DNA of 64,000 nucleotides. It comes from Gari tellinella. Its lineage: Eukaryota; Mollusca; Bivalvia; Cardiida; Psammobiidae. Of the stretch, positions 48,719 through 59,321 are shown in pieces. The stretch lies in NCBI GenBank assembly GCA_922989275.2, contig OV277871.1:30142693-30206692 (forward strand), in the 5' to 3' direction. Each line of letters starts with the position of its first letter. The first letter of the stretch is position 1. Position numbers and translations under genes: made by a program. A model generated the notes under the pieces. It worked only from the letters and a program-made list of their open reading frames with translations. It made no database searches and was not told the origin of the DNA.

Positions 48719-48927
48719 CAGTGGAAATTCACTTGATACTTCGAACTCATGTTAGTTTCAAACATACCCATATCTCACAGTTAAAACGTGGCTCTAAGCC
48801 ATGTTTTAACTTTGAAATATGGTTATGTATGACTTATGGAAGATTGACATATCGAAATTCAACTTATGAAATACTGGTCATTATTAATGATCGATTTAAG
48901 CGAGTTCGACGTATCCTGTTTTGACTG
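48719..48927. mobile_element. Family E (pogo-like) MITE
   Basis: CAGTGGAAATTCACTTGATA to GTATCCTGTTTTGACTG with TA on both sides; central hairpin intact. Confidence 0.75.
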
Positions 48928-49007
48928 TATTTCTATTCAATAAGCATGGGAATGTGCATCAAACATGATTCATATCCCCTGGCTGATTTAAATCAGCATG
49001 TACTATT

Positions 49008-49220
49008 CTTTTTGCATGCTAGCAGCGGATATGTTACACAGTGATTACCTTTAATATTAATTGCAAACAGTTTGGATCCAGATGAGACGCCGCGTAACGC
49101 GGGTTTCATCTGGATCCGAACTGTTTGACACTCTGATCCCTTTTGAAATTCTATTTTTAGAACAGTAGCAGACTACAATTCTTGATGCAGATGAAAATAT
49201 TACTGAGCATGCAAAGTTAA
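49008..49220. mobile_element. Family C MITE
   Basis: TTTTTGCATGCTAGCAGCGG to GAGCATGCAAAGTTAA; hairpin CAAACAGTTTGGATCCAGAT. Confidence 0.78.
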
Positions 49221-49334
49221 AGATATTCTCTACCAGTGAAGCATAACTTATATCCCTATAGTCTAAAACTTTCAGCACTCTGTGTCAAAATAATCATGCA
49301 AAACTGCCTGTGAATGCACAAAGACTCAGACACC

Positions 49335-50327
49335 CTTAACCTGGCTTTCCCCAATAGAAGCGCTAGTGCATTCCGTTTATTCCTCCGCTGAAGAAAATAG
49401 TTCCAATTTTTACATTTATAAAAATATATTATACTGACATTTTTATTTATTCCAGCAGGTGCATGGTTGCTTAAAGCAGGCTGAAAGTAAAGCAGAATGC
49501 GCCTTAAGGCGCATTCTGCTTTACTTTCAACCTATTTTAAGTAGTCACCTAATTTCAATTCTAGAAACAGGTTACCAGTGTTCTGCCGAGGCCGCGTATA
49601 TGCGACATTGTTTCTAAAAAATTACGATTGTCGCTTTTATTTTCGTCCCGGGGCGACAATTGTCGCAGTCGAAATGTTTGGGGCCGAATATTGACTAGGC
49701 GTGAAATTCTCACGAGTTAGCGATTTTCACGGTGCCTGCATCAAATTTACTCGACTGGTTCTATAATTATTATTGAAATAAATAGTACGCGACACTGCAA
49801 TGGATAAACCAGTCATATTATTACGCAGGAAATTTAAAAGTGGCGTCTCCCGTGAAGAAAAAGCCGAAAACAATTTTAAGTTTCTTCAAACGGACAGTCA
49901 GATAATGCCGATTTATCGTCCGGAACAACTTTTGAGCCCTCACCCACTACTTCCGAATCCCCATCTTCGCTTTTAAAGCATGCAGAACCGCAATAATCGA
50001 GGGGAAAATGGTAACCTGATTCCTCTAAAAAGGCTCATCGTCAGTTTCAAGATAAGGGGTTACGCGATTATTCAGTGAAGATAGTGGGATGGGAGATTGG
50101 AAACTTTGATTTAAACAGGGCTCTGAAACATTTGAAATCATCCAAAGCAAGAAAGCTCTGTCAATGACAGGTTATACCATGCATTAAAGCACTTTACTTT
50201 GAATGTTTCTCCTTTGTCCCCCTTTTTTTGAAAATGTCGCCAACTTTTCATGCCCACCGAGACATGTGTCCCCAACTTTTGGATGTCTTGGCAGAACACT
50301 GGGTTACATGTATTGGGTAAAGGGTTA
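49335..50327. mobile_element. Family A MITE split by the hAT-like element
   Basis: Left TTAACCTGGCTTTCCCCAAT ... AAACAGGTTAC; right GGTTACATGTATTGGGTAAAGGGTTAA-type end after 50301. Confidence 0.82.
49576..50301. mobile_element. hAT-like non-autonomous element, 726 bp
   Basis: Ends CAGTGTTCTGCCGAG and CTTGGCAGAACACTG (one mismatch), flanked by exact GGTTAC (49570-49575 and 50302-50307), a 6-bp target duplication inside a family A MITE. At 49843-49900 one frame reads KKKPKTILSFFKRTVR before a stop, resembling the PIP-like SFFK start seen in some hAT transposases. No catalytic region remains, so it looks internally deleted. Confidence 0.72.
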
Positions 50328-50330
50328 AAA

Positions 50331-50818
50331 TCATGTGATCCTGTGGTATTTAGTCAAGTGGTAACGCCCTCGAGAACAATACCAGGGGTGGTGAGTTTGA
50401 TTACCTGCCAAATGGAGTCCTTCAGATGAGACTTTATAAACCAAGTCCAATGTATCAGTACTTTTCACCAGGGGTTCATTTCATAAAATTTCGCACAACA
50501 AAAACGGACGTAAGTCGAAACTTTAAAATGCATTAAATTTCTAATTTCTCTATCTAATCCTGTCTTGTGACACCTCTTTGGAGTCATCTTGCAAAGATGT
50601 CACAAAACAGGTATAAATGGAAAAATAAATAATTATTGAGATTATCTTTTATTTGAGTTACGACATCATTAAAATTTTGTGGTACAAAGTTTTATGAAAC
50701 AGGCCCCAGAGAACTCTGTCGATGATAAGAGTCTAAGTCGTTGTGTCTGAGTTTTCTGTATCAGCTCCTGTTTCCCTCGGGAATCTGTATCATAGCACAT
50801 AGATGGCAGAAACGGACG
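50331..50818 (+). mobile_element. tRNA-derived SINE, interrupted by a family H MITE
   Basis: TAGTCAAGTGGTAACGC (50351-50367) is a box A match and GGTGAGTTTGATTACCTG (from about 50388) a degenerate box B, at normal pol III spacing. The body continues TCAGATGAGACTTTATAAACC, is broken by the hairpin MITE at 50471-50707, and resumes to about 50818. Confidence 0.6.
50471..50707. mobile_element. Family H hairpin MITE
   Basis: Ends TTCATTTCATAAAATTT and TTTTATGAAAC with a central inverted repeat (TCTTTGGAGTC / AAGATGTC). Inserted in the SINE. Confidence 0.75.
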
Positions 50819-50832
50819 TAAACAAACAAACT

Positions 50833-51345
50833 GTTTACCCTTTCCCCTATAGAAGCGATTTTAGCGCATTTAATTTATTCCTCCTCAAGAGGAAAATAGG
50901 TCCAATTATTTATAAAGAAATGATCATGTATCAAAAGGAATAGTTTCTACATCCTAGCAGATGGAAGATTAAAGCAGATTAAAACTTTAAAGTATAGCAG
51001 AATGTACCTAAAGGCGCATTCTACTTTACTTTCAACCTGCTTTAAGTGGTCAACTATCGTCAAAACTAGAAACAGGCTATTTGGGTAAAGGTTTAACCCA
51101 TTACCCCATAGCCTGTTTCTAGTATTGAAGATAGGTGACCACTTAAAGCAGATTAAAAGTAAAGCAGAATGTGCCTTAAGGCACATTCTGCTTAACTTTC
51201 AACCTGCTTTAAGCTACCATCTTCAAGTAAATAGAAATTATTTCTTATGATATATATTCATAATTAAATAAATTAGAACTATTTTCTTCAGAGGAGAAAT
51301 AAATTAAAGGCGTTAAAAGGCGTATTTATGGGGTAAAGGTTTGAA
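50833..51345. mobile_element. Two head-to-head family A MITEs sharing one TTAA
   Basis: Forward copy to GGTTTAA (51096), reverse copy from TTAACCCATTACCCCATAGC to GGGGTAAAGGTTTG. Confidence 0.78.
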
Positions 51346-51413
51346 CCTGCAGTACCTTGGACCTGAGTTTTTACAGCCTGAGAGACAATGGGGAGTGGTC
51401 ATGATTGGCCATT

Positions 51414-53148
51414 TTAACCCATTACTCCCATAAATACACCTTTTAACGCCTTTAATTAATTCCTCTACTGAAGAAAATAGTGCCAAATTATACAACAAGA
51501 GGGCCTGAAGGCCCTGATATCGCTCACCATTTGTAATGAGGCCTGATAGCTTTACCTTTGAATTTCACCCGTTTTATTCTAAATTCCGTTTTATTCTAAA
51601 TTCATTAAGTTTGTCGACCTACTGTAGTATAGTAGAGTACATCAAAGGAAGATAACTAGAGCCTAAATAATACTGAAATGAAGCCTTTTTCTAGCATTTC
51701 AAAGTATATCAAGGGCAGGTAACTATTGCAACAATGATTACATTTCAACAATAATTGCACTCCTTCCAGAACATATAGCTACATCCTTTGTGTACAAGTA
51801 TACTCAAAATCCATTGAAAACTGTAGTTGCAAGAGTGTAAACGCTGTAAAATATGGCATTTTCAGCAATTCAAAGGTAGATACCTCTTGATCTTTTTGTC
51901 CGATTCCAACCATAATCACCCTTTTTCGAACTCCTATGGTCATATACAATCTGGGCAAGTTTGAGAGAGCTTGGATAAATATTGTGGCCTCTAGAGCATA
52001 AACACCGTTCTTTTTCGAACTCCTATGGTCATATACAATCTGGGCAAGTTTGAGAGAGCGCTTGGATAAATATTGTGGCCTCTAGAGCGTAAACACTGTT
52101 AAATATATCATTTTCAGCAATTCAAAGGTAGATAACTCTTGACATATTGATCTGATTACAACCATAATTGAACTCATCCGAAGTCTTATGGTAATATACA
52201 CTCTGAGTAAGTTTGAGAAAGATTGCATAAAATGTGTGGCCTCTAGAGTGTAAACATCATTAAATATTTCATTTTCAGCAATTCAAAGGTAGATAACTCT
52301 CGTCCTATAAGTCTGATTTCAACCATAATCAAACTCATCTGAACTCTTATAGTCATATACAATCTGAGAAAATTTGAGATGGATTGGATAAAAATTGTGA
52401 ACTCTAGAATGTAAACACTGTTAAATATGGCATTTTCAGCAATTCAAAGGTAGATAACTCTTGATCTATTTGTCCGATTTCAACCAAATTCGAACTCATC
52501 CGAACTCTTATGGTCATATACAATATGGGCAAGTTTTAGAAAGATTGGATAAATACTGTGACCTCTAGAGTGTAAACACTGTTAAATTTTGCATTTTCAG
52601 CAATTCAAAGGTAGATAACTCTTGATCTATTTGTCCGATTTCAACCAAAATCAAACTCATCCAAACTCTTATGGTCATATACAATCTTGGCAAGTTTACG
52701 AAAGATTAGATATATACTGTGACCTCTAGAGTGTAAACACTGTTAAATATGGCATTTTCAGCAGTTCAAAGGTAGATTACTCGTGACCTATTTGTCGGAT
52801 TTCAACCATAATCGAACTCATCCGAACTCTTATGGCAATATACCATCTGAGCAAGTTTGAGAAAGATTGGATAAATATTGTGGTCTCTAGAGTGTAAACA
52901 CTAAAATTGTTGACGACGGACGACGGACATTCAAGGATTGCAAAAGCTCACCCTGAGCTAGCTCAGGTGAGCTAATTAAAGTAATTATGAATATTTATCA
53001 TAAGAAATATTTTCTAGTAGATGGTAGCTTAAAGCAGGCTGAAAGTAAAGCAGAATGTGGGTTAAGGCGCATTCTGCTTTACTTTCAACCTGCTTTAAGT
53101 GGTCATCTGTTTTCAAAACTAGAAATATGCTATGGTGTAATGGGTAAA
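51414..53148. mobile_element. Family A MITE split by Helitron-like element 4
   Basis: Left TTAACCCATTACTCCCATAA ... AATTATACA, right ATTATGAATATTTATCATAA ... GTGTAATGGGTAA; element 4 between. Confidence 0.82.
51495..52975 (+). mobile_element. Helitron-like element 4 with about 161-bp tandem array
   Basis: Starts ACAAGAGGGCCTGAAGGCCC and has tandem units with GCAATTCAAAGGTAGATA at 51865, 52117, 52278, 52440, 52600 and 52761 (period about 161; the first gap is longer because of a local duplication near 51920-52090). It ends with a GACGGAC tail and the hairpin AGCTCACC...GGTGAGCT. It interrupts a family A MITE (51414-53148). Confidence 0.8.
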
Positions 53149-53159
53149 GAGAATGGTTT

Positions 53160-54035
53160 TAAACCCTTTTTCCATAGCTTGTAATATTTCTTATATTCTT
53201 TGAATAGATGGTAATTTAAAGCAGGTATCGATCTTCAGTTTGTAACAAACTATGATGAAAGAATAATAGGTAAAGGACCAACTGTTATTTCGAATGATGC
53301 CATTTAAAGACAGGGGGCTTGTTTCATAAAACTTCGTACGACAAAAACGATCATAAGTCAAAACTTTAAAATACAATTAATTTCTGATTTCTCTATATAA
53401 TCCTGTCTTGTGACATCGCTTTGGAATCGTCTTTTCAAGACGATCCCAAAGAGATGTCACAAAACAGTTTAGATGGAGAAATAAATAATAATTGAGAATT
53501 TTATAATCTGACTTAGGACAGCATTTGTCGTACAAAGTTTTATGAAACGGGTGAGGGAATGTCTGTTATTTAATCAGAGTTGTTGTTATTCAAACCATCA
53601 AACAGGAAGAGATCACATGACAATAGACGCATCAAAGTGACTGGTCTATACAGGAAAATATTTCCCAAAAGTTTGCAAAAATTCTGCAGCCATGTTTAAA
53701 CATTTTGCATACTAACTTACTAAGTAATATTGTTGTTTATAACAATAACCAGGTTGTTGTCTGCTACTGTGCTAAAAACAGAGTTTCCAAAAGTTCTTCT
53801 CAAAACTGGGTCAGAATTAGAAACCACTTGCCAGGGCTTCGGGCAAGTGGGTTAGGACAATGACTGAAAATGTAACATGAGAAATATTTTCTATATCCTT
53901 GCAAATGGTAGCTTAAAGCAGGCTGAAAGTAAAGCAGAATATTCCTTAAGGTGCATGCGTTCTGCTATACTTTCAACATGCTTTAAGCGGTCATCTATTT
54001 TCAAAACTAGAAAAGGTTATGGGGTAATGGGGTAA
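53160..54035. mobile_element. Family A pieces, family C remnant and unique DNA
   Basis: A scrap 53160-53225. 53551-53690 unremarkable. C remnant 53690-53830. Short hairpin CCACTTGCC...GGCAAGTGG near 53825-53852. A copy 53875-54035 ending GGGGTAATGGGGTAA. Confidence 0.6.
53312..53550. mobile_element. Family H hairpin MITE
   Basis: GGGGCTTGTTTCATAAAAC to GTTTTATGAAACGG; inner hairpin GGAATCGTCTTTTC / AAGACGATCCC. Confidence 0.8.
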
Positions 54036-54039
54036 CTTT

Positions 54040-54214
54040 ATAATGCACGCTAAGCCGCTGCATCCTGATATACAGTGCAAACAGTTTGGATCAGGATTCA
54101 ACCTATTTAACACTCGGACCATATTTTAAAAAGATATTTTTAAAAAAATTATTTTCAGGTCAGTAGCAAATGACAGTTGTTGCAGACGATAAATATTACC
54201 CACCATGCATAGAG
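54040..54214. mobile_element. Family C MITE, hairpin deleted
   Basis: CAAACAGTTTGGATCAGGAT with CCACCATGCATAGAGCTGA end. Confidence 0.6.
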
Positions 54215-54318
54215 CTGAAGGTTCTTATATGAGGGGTGTTTAAAAAGTAATGGCAACTGATCTATAACTTAAATAATATAATATTTGCAAAATGTATGTG
54301 TGTTAATTTCATTTTAAC

Positions 54319-54910
54319 ACTTTCCCACATCCTAAGAAGCGCCCTTTAGCCCATCAAATAGAATCCTCCATTGAAGAAAATAGTTCTAATTTTCACAATT
54401 ATGAATATGTACCTTAAGAAATAATTTGTATATTCTAGCAGATTTTTTGCTTAAAGCTGCTGAGGCACATTCTGCTTTACTTTTAGCCTGTTTTAAGAGG
54501 CAAACTAACTTCAATACCAGAAATAGGCTATGGGGTAAAGGGTTAAAAACCAATTATATGCCTTTACGATGGTATAATGCACGATAATATCACATAAGTC
54601 GATAAGTCACATTATGAACCTTAAACGCCCCTCCTTACAGAGGAATTGCTATTTAACCCTTTACCTGATAGCCTTTTTCTAGTATTGAAGATAGTTGACC
54701 ACTTAAAGCAGGTTGAAAGTAAAGCAGAATGCGCCTTTAAGGCGCATTCTGCTTTACTTTCAGCCAGCTTTATTAGCTTCCATGTGCTAAAATATAGAAA
54801 ATATTTCCTATATTATATATTTTCATGGCTGATTAAATTGGAACTATTTTCTTCAGCGGAGGAATAAATCATATCCGCTAAAAGGCGCTTCTATGGGGGA
54901 AAGGGTTAAT
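54319..54910. mobile_element. Two family A MITEs (forward, then reverse)
   Basis: 54319-54545 and 54652-54910; the second has the GCGCCTTTAAGGCGC hairpin. Confidence 0.75.
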
Positions 54911-55329
54911 AAGCATACATATTGAAAGAAAATTAAGGTACATGGAGTTATCTACAAATGAATATGAACAATATTACCAAGAGTTTTATCATCATTGCTT
55001 CTCCGAAACATTTACATTTTTTTTTTGCTTTAATTTCTGAGTTAGTAGTTTAAGTTAAGATAAACTCCATCATCATAGCAATTTTAATGTTTTCAGGACT
55101 AATATGGTATTGGGGATTGTTGGTAAGCTGCAGTTTTCACCCCTTTTAATTGCTTTGAGGTTTCTCTTTTGTACATGTACTGACGAATATTCGGTTCTTG
55201 AACATGCGAATACGATACGTATTCACAAAATTCAATATTCAAATATATTCAAATATTTGAGTGTTTCGTTACAGCCCTATTATTGAAGTTTCAATAATAT
55301 AAATACAACATTGTGTTTGTGAAACACTA
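54911..55329. other. Unassigned, with a TE end
   Basis: ATTCAAATATATTCAAATAT then GTTACAGCCCT near 55275 resembles a hAT terminus; no partner end was found. Confidence 0.4.
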
Positions 55330-55697
55330 TGCCCCCTGATATGACCATGACCTATAAATGATCATGACATTTGTCTAACATGGCCTTGCACGGAACTCAA
55401 TAGGCTTCTTCAAGTGCAAATACACATGCCTTATACAAGGTCACTATCACATGTAGTTCCAAAACGTTAAATTCAGCCTATTTGACCACTAAATAACATT
55501 GACCTTGGTCATACATGACTCAACTTGAACTGAGCTCAAGATCTTCTTGAGTTGTGTACACATACTGAATATAAAGTCTCTATCACATGCATCTCCAAAG
55601 TGAAGTCCCTATCACATGCAGCTCCAAAGTAATGGCTAAGGACAGACAACAGACAGACCAAAAACAATATGCCCCCGATTATGCTGTGCGGGGGCAT
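55330..55697 (+). mobile_element. Helitron-like fragment
   Basis: Ends ATGCCCCCGATTATGCTGTG / CGGGGGCATTAAAG hairpin after GACAGACAACAGACAGACC; the middle matches the reverse of 1010-1290. Confidence 0.62.
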
Positions 55698-55703
55698 TAA
55701 AGT

Positions 55704-55888
55704 CAGGTAAGGGGAGTATTTCAAAAACTAAAATCTTTATTTCTGCATTAAACCCTATGGTGTCACTACTCATTAGAACTGTCTCAAAGAGACAATTCAA
55801 ATAAGTAGTAACACCATATGATTTGGTGCTCAAATGAGTGAAAAAATGTTAGATTTGTTCAATTTATTCCCTCTTATCTGAGGCCCTG
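55704..55888. mobile_element. Family D MITE 12 bp after the TRIM-like stop codon
   Basis: Left end shortened (CAGGTAAGGGGAG), right end CTTATCTGAGGCCCTG. AATAAA on the gene's strand at 55863-55868 and 55736-55741, so it probably forms most of the 3' UTR. Confidence 0.8.
55863..55868 (-). promoter_or_regulatory. Candidate polyadenylation signal of the TRIM-like gene
   Basis: AATAAA on the gene strand, 32 nt past the stop codon, inside the family D MITE; a second lies at 55736-55741. Confidence 0.45.
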
Positions 55889-55900
55889 CCTTCTGTGACA

Positions 55901-57811
55901 TCAGAAGGAAGTACTAGCACCGAGCTGATAAACTTTAAGGTCGTCACTGTCCTGCGTGCCAACAAATAATTTATTTGTTCCAACACAGTAGCAGATGGAT
56001 AGCGGTGCCTTTATACCATCATCCTCATCTAATACAATCCCCATCTTTCGGCACGATTTTGATATTTTGTGGATGTTGTTGGACTTAATCCCACATACAT
56101 AGATGGATCCACTGGGACCAGGTGCTATCCTGTATGGCTCCTTCAGTTTGGGGTCTACGTATATCCCCTCCTTCATGCCATCCAGCCTGAGACAGCTGAC
56201 ATTTTCTTTACTCATATCAGACACATATATTCTCTCCTGGTCACTAGTCCCTGTTATATAAACAGGATTGGCAAACGTTGGGTCTGATGCTTTTCCCATT
56301 GATATTGTCTGTGTAACATTCCCATTCAAATCGATCATCTCAATTTTCGTTGGCCCTCCTAGTTGTTTGTATGGTGCAAAGGAGACTATGAGGCTATTCC
56401 TGCTAGTATTGAAGATTATCCCGCGACAGTACCCCTTCACACTGATAGCTCCATCTTTATTCAGCACTCGGTTGCCCCTGAAATCTTCTTTGCAAGTGAA
56501 GATAAAAACTTTCTTTTCCCCAGGAATAGTTACAGCAACTGTGGTGTCGCGAACATAAGCAATGTCCCAAGGACCTTTGTCAAGTTTATGAAAACATTCC
56601 ACTATGCATTTCTGTGTGTTGATCAGTTTAACTTTCTTGTTGGAGTAATCGGTAACAACTAAACTGTTCATATCCAACACTACAGAACCACTAATACATG
56701 CACTCTTGTCTCCCTTCACTTTCACCTTTATATCCAATAAATGTGTTGCAACATCATTAATCCTTGAACAGGTGCTTTGAAAGCTTCCACCAGAAATCAT
56801 GTCCTCTGGCATGGACACAATGGAGTTGATAGTACCTCCTGATCCTTCATTGTCCCGTCGGTTTCTTGGTAAATCACTATACTTATTTTCACTTCTGAAG
56901 CTTGATTTCACTGAACGGGCATCAGGATCTCTCCTTGGTAACGGTGGACGAGCCAATTCATTCTGTTTTGCTGGTTCTTTTTCAGGTACATTACTTAATT
57001 CAACATATAGGCCATATTCACTGTTCCGCTTTACTGAGTTACGGCCAGCTAAAGGTTGAACTACCACATTAATGTTAATGGGTTGAAGTTTTCCAAGAAA
57101 TTCAATCTTTTCTGACTGCCCCAGTGTTTGCATATTGGGAATAAACTCACACTGCTTGATGCTTTTGTCTGCCATGGCCTCATTCAGGCTTGTTTGTAGT
57201 CCTGGCAGACGAGGTTTAACAGACTTGATTCTTTCTGGCAACATGTATTTTTGGTGCTGCGAGAAGAGAGACGTGATAGAGGTAAGAGAACTATCCGATT
57301 CCTTTCTAACAGCTTCACATTTCACATAAGCATTCTGCAGTTTCTCAGCGTTTTCTTTATCAATCACTTCCACTTGTCTTTTCAGTTCAGTGTCTAACTT
57401 ATCCAGCTTTTCAAAAATTTGTTTCTTAAAGGTTTTGAACGACTTGACCGCTTCTGAATTACCTTTAGAGGCTTTTTCGAGGGCATTTCTATATTGTGTG
57501 TAAATTTCTGTGGATGCATGTTTGATCTCTAGAAGCTCTTCAGTTAGCTCTTTGCACTGCTCTGGCTGTTCACGGAGATCTACAAGTTGGTGGTTCCGCT
57601 GAGGCTCTGGCAGAAGGTGCACAGTATAGCAGCTAAAGCACATATAAAACTTGCACTGTTTACAGTAACTTGTTGCTGTGTGTTTTAATCCTTGTTTAGT
57701 ACAGAGTGCACAATTTTCATCGGTATCGTCATACGACATATTCACTGCTGTTAAGTATTCCCCTGAAGAAACCCTTCCGTTCATGTTTAAGTACACCTGT
57801 TGTTCTGTCAT
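55901..57811 (-). CDS. B-box / coiled-coil / beta-propeller protein (TRIM-like, no RING)
   Basis: Intact single-exon gene of 636 residues with TGA at 55903-55901. Residues 34-74 hold C34-x2-C37, C50-x2-C53, C58-x2-C61, H65 and H74, the eight ligands of a type-1 B-box zinc fold. Residues 80 to about 200 are charged and heptad-like (EELLEIKHASTEIY, FEKLDKLDTELKRQVEVIDK), a coiled coil for TRIM-type dimers. Residues 255-350 are polar and probably disordered. From about 360 to the end are repeated strand motifs such as SLVVTDYSNKKVKLI, NSLIVSF, ERIYVSDMSKENV and GSIYVCGIKSNNI, an NHL/TRIM-type beta-propeller. There is no RING finger, so it is not predicted to be a ubiquitin ligase by itself. Genes of this build are numerous and often intronless in bivalves (family knowledge). 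The only ATG-proximal alternative is Met10. Family D MITEs lie 12 bp after the stop and 62 bp before the ATG. Confidence 0.92.
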   Translation of the reverse strand: MTEQQVYLNMNGRVSSGEYLTAVNMSYDDTDENCALCTKQGLKHTATSYCKQCKFYMCFSCYTVHLLPEPQRNHQLVDLREQPEQCKELTEELLEIKHASTEIYTQYRNALEKASKGNSEAVKSFKTFKKQIFEKLDKLDTELKRQVEVIDKENAEKLQNAYVKCEAVRKESDSSLTSITSLFSQHQKYMLPERIKSVKPRLPGLQTSLNEAMADKSIKQCEFIPNMQTLGQSEKIEFLGKLQPININVVVQPLAGRNSVKRNSEYGLYVELSNVPEKEPAKQNELARPPLPRRDPDARSVKSSFRSENKYSDLPRNRRDNEGSGGTINSIVSMPEDMISGGSFQSTCSRINDVATHLLDIKVKVKGDKSACISGSVVLDMNSLVVTDYSNKKVKLINTQKCIVECFHKLDKGPWDIAYVRDTTVAVTIPGEKKVFIFTCKEDFRGNRVLNKDGAISVKGYCRGIIFNTSRNSLIVSFAPYKQLGGPTKIEMIDLNGNVTQTISMGKASDPTFANPVYITGTSDQERIYVSDMSKENVSCLRLDGMKEGIYVDPKLKEPYRIAPGPSGSIYVCGIKSNNIHKISKSCRKMGIVLDEDDGIKAPLSICYCVGTNKLFVGTQDSDDLKVYQLGASTSF

Positions 57812-57873
57812 TATCTCAACATTCCAGTAAAATCACTGCTACGTAGTTACTAACTGCAATATACAGTAAATTT

Positions 57874-58260
57874 CAGAGCTCCAGATAAGGGGTGTACAGT
57901 CGAACTTCGATATCTCGAAGTCGGTTTTGTCTAACATACCTGTATTTCAAAGTTAAAATGTGGCTAAGCCATGTTTTAACTTTGAAATATGGAAATGTTC
58001 AACTTAACCGAGCATGAAAAATGCAGTTCATATGTCGAACTATCGGATAGTTCCAGTTAAACAAGTTCAAGATATCGAAGTTCGACTGTATTTCAAAAAC
58101 TGAAAGCTTTATTTCTGCATTAAAACCCTATGGTGTCACTACTCATTAGAATTGTCTCTTAGAGACGATCTAATGAATAGTCACACAATATGATTTGATG
58201 CTGAAATGAGTGAAAAAATGTTGGATTAGTTCAGTTTACTCCCTCTTATCTGGTGCCTTG
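57874..58260. mobile_element. Family D MITE split by a family E MITE, upstream of the TRIM-like gene
   Basis: D halves CAGAGCTCCAGATAAGG and CTTATCTGGTGCCTTG. Family E occupies 57897-58088 with TA on both sides. Deleting E plus one TA restores the family D reading GGTGTATTTCAAAA exactly. Confidence 0.82.
57897..58088. mobile_element. Family E (pogo-like) MITE nested in family D
   Basis: CAGTCGAACTTCGATATCTC to GATATCGAAGTTCGACTG, TA at 57895-57896 and 58089-58090; central palindrome TAAAATGTGGC/GCCATGTTTTA. Confidence 0.87.
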
Positions 58261-58365
58261 AGTAATCTCCCTCTATTATGCCACTAAAGAATGGCTAATT
58301 AATTGCATGAAAGACAAATGAAAGCTTAAAGCAAGATTAAACCAGCCCTGTTTTACTTTCACTAG

Positions 58366-58812
58366 CTTTAACCCTTTTGAAGAAAGGTGGCCATTTAAAG
58401 CAGGTTGAGAGTAAAACAGAATGTACCTAAGGTGTATTCTGCTTTACCTCCAGGTTGCATTCTGCTTTACTTTCAGTCTGCTTTTAATCTACCACCTCCT
58501 AGGATACAGATGTTCCTAACCGTACATATTTATGACTTTATAAAATTTAACTATTTTCTTCAGTGATGCAGAGCAACAGATAAGGGTAGTTTTTCAAAAC
58601 TTAATATCTTTATTTTTGAATTAAACCCTATGGTGTCACTACTCATTAGAATCGTCTCTTCGAGACGATTCTAATGAGTAGTAACACCATAGGATTTGGT
58701 GTTGAAATGAGTGATGAAATGTTTGATTTGTTGAAATAACTACCTCTTATCTGGAGCCCTGGTGATGGAATAAATTATAGGCATTAAAATGTGTATGGAG
58801 AAATAGGTTAGG
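58366..58812. mobile_element. Reverse family A MITE split by family D
   Basis: TTAACCCTTTTGAAGAAAGG ... CTTCAGTGATG, then family D, then GTGATGGAATAAATTATAGG ... AGGTTAGG. Confidence 0.8.
58569..58761. mobile_element. Family D MITE with exact GTGATG flanks
   Basis: CAGAGCAACAGATAAGGG to TCTTATCTGGAGCCCTG with a perfect central hairpin of about 37 bp per arm; GTGATG at 58563-58568 and 58762-58767. It sits inside the reverse family A copy 58366-58812. Confidence 0.85.
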
Positions 58813-58824
58813 CAGTCAGCTGCT

Positions 58825-59062
58825 TAAACCTATTACCCCATTAATACACCTTTTTACGCCTTTAATTTATTCCTCCACTGAAGGAAAAATTTCAAATATA
58901 CACAGTCGTGAATAGATACTAAAGGAAATATTTTCTATTTGCAAGCAGAATGTAGCTTAAAGCAGGCTGGAAGTAAAGCAGAATGAGCCTCAAGGCTTTC
59001 AACCTGCTTTAAGTGGTCAACTGTTTTCAAAACTAGAAACAGGGTATGGGGTAATGGGTTAA
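58825..59062. mobile_element. Family A MITE (forward)
   Basis: TTAAACCTATTACCCCATTA to GGGGTAATGGGTTAA. Confidence 0.78.
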
Positions 59063-59321
59063 ACACCAAATACCGGTAATTAAGAGAATAAATGAACACA
59101 AAATTAATGGTCATAACAGAGGGATTTTGCAGTACCTATTTCTTCATTGTAATGAATGTTCCAGATAGTGTAATGTTTAGTTCCTTCACATATTCCGCAA
59201 TAACGCTGTATGATCAAGTAAGAAGTCACGTTATCCATTCAATATATACCTATACACAAGGCTTCATGCTGGAAACACCAATTTCTATGGCTCACATATT
59301 CCTACAGGACAAGACATTTTA

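Noticed and set aside
50351..50405. tRNA gene
   Set aside because: Box A and a weak box B are present but no cloverleaf can be closed and the anticodon arm is missing; better read as a SINE head.
54200..54245. GAGGGGTGTTTAAAAAGTAATGG-like mariner end
   Set aside because: No matching opposite end or transposase within the window.
56069..57329. Several plus-strand ORFs of 64-99 codons
   Set aside because: They lie antisense to the TRIM-like coding sequence and have no motifs of their own; shadows.
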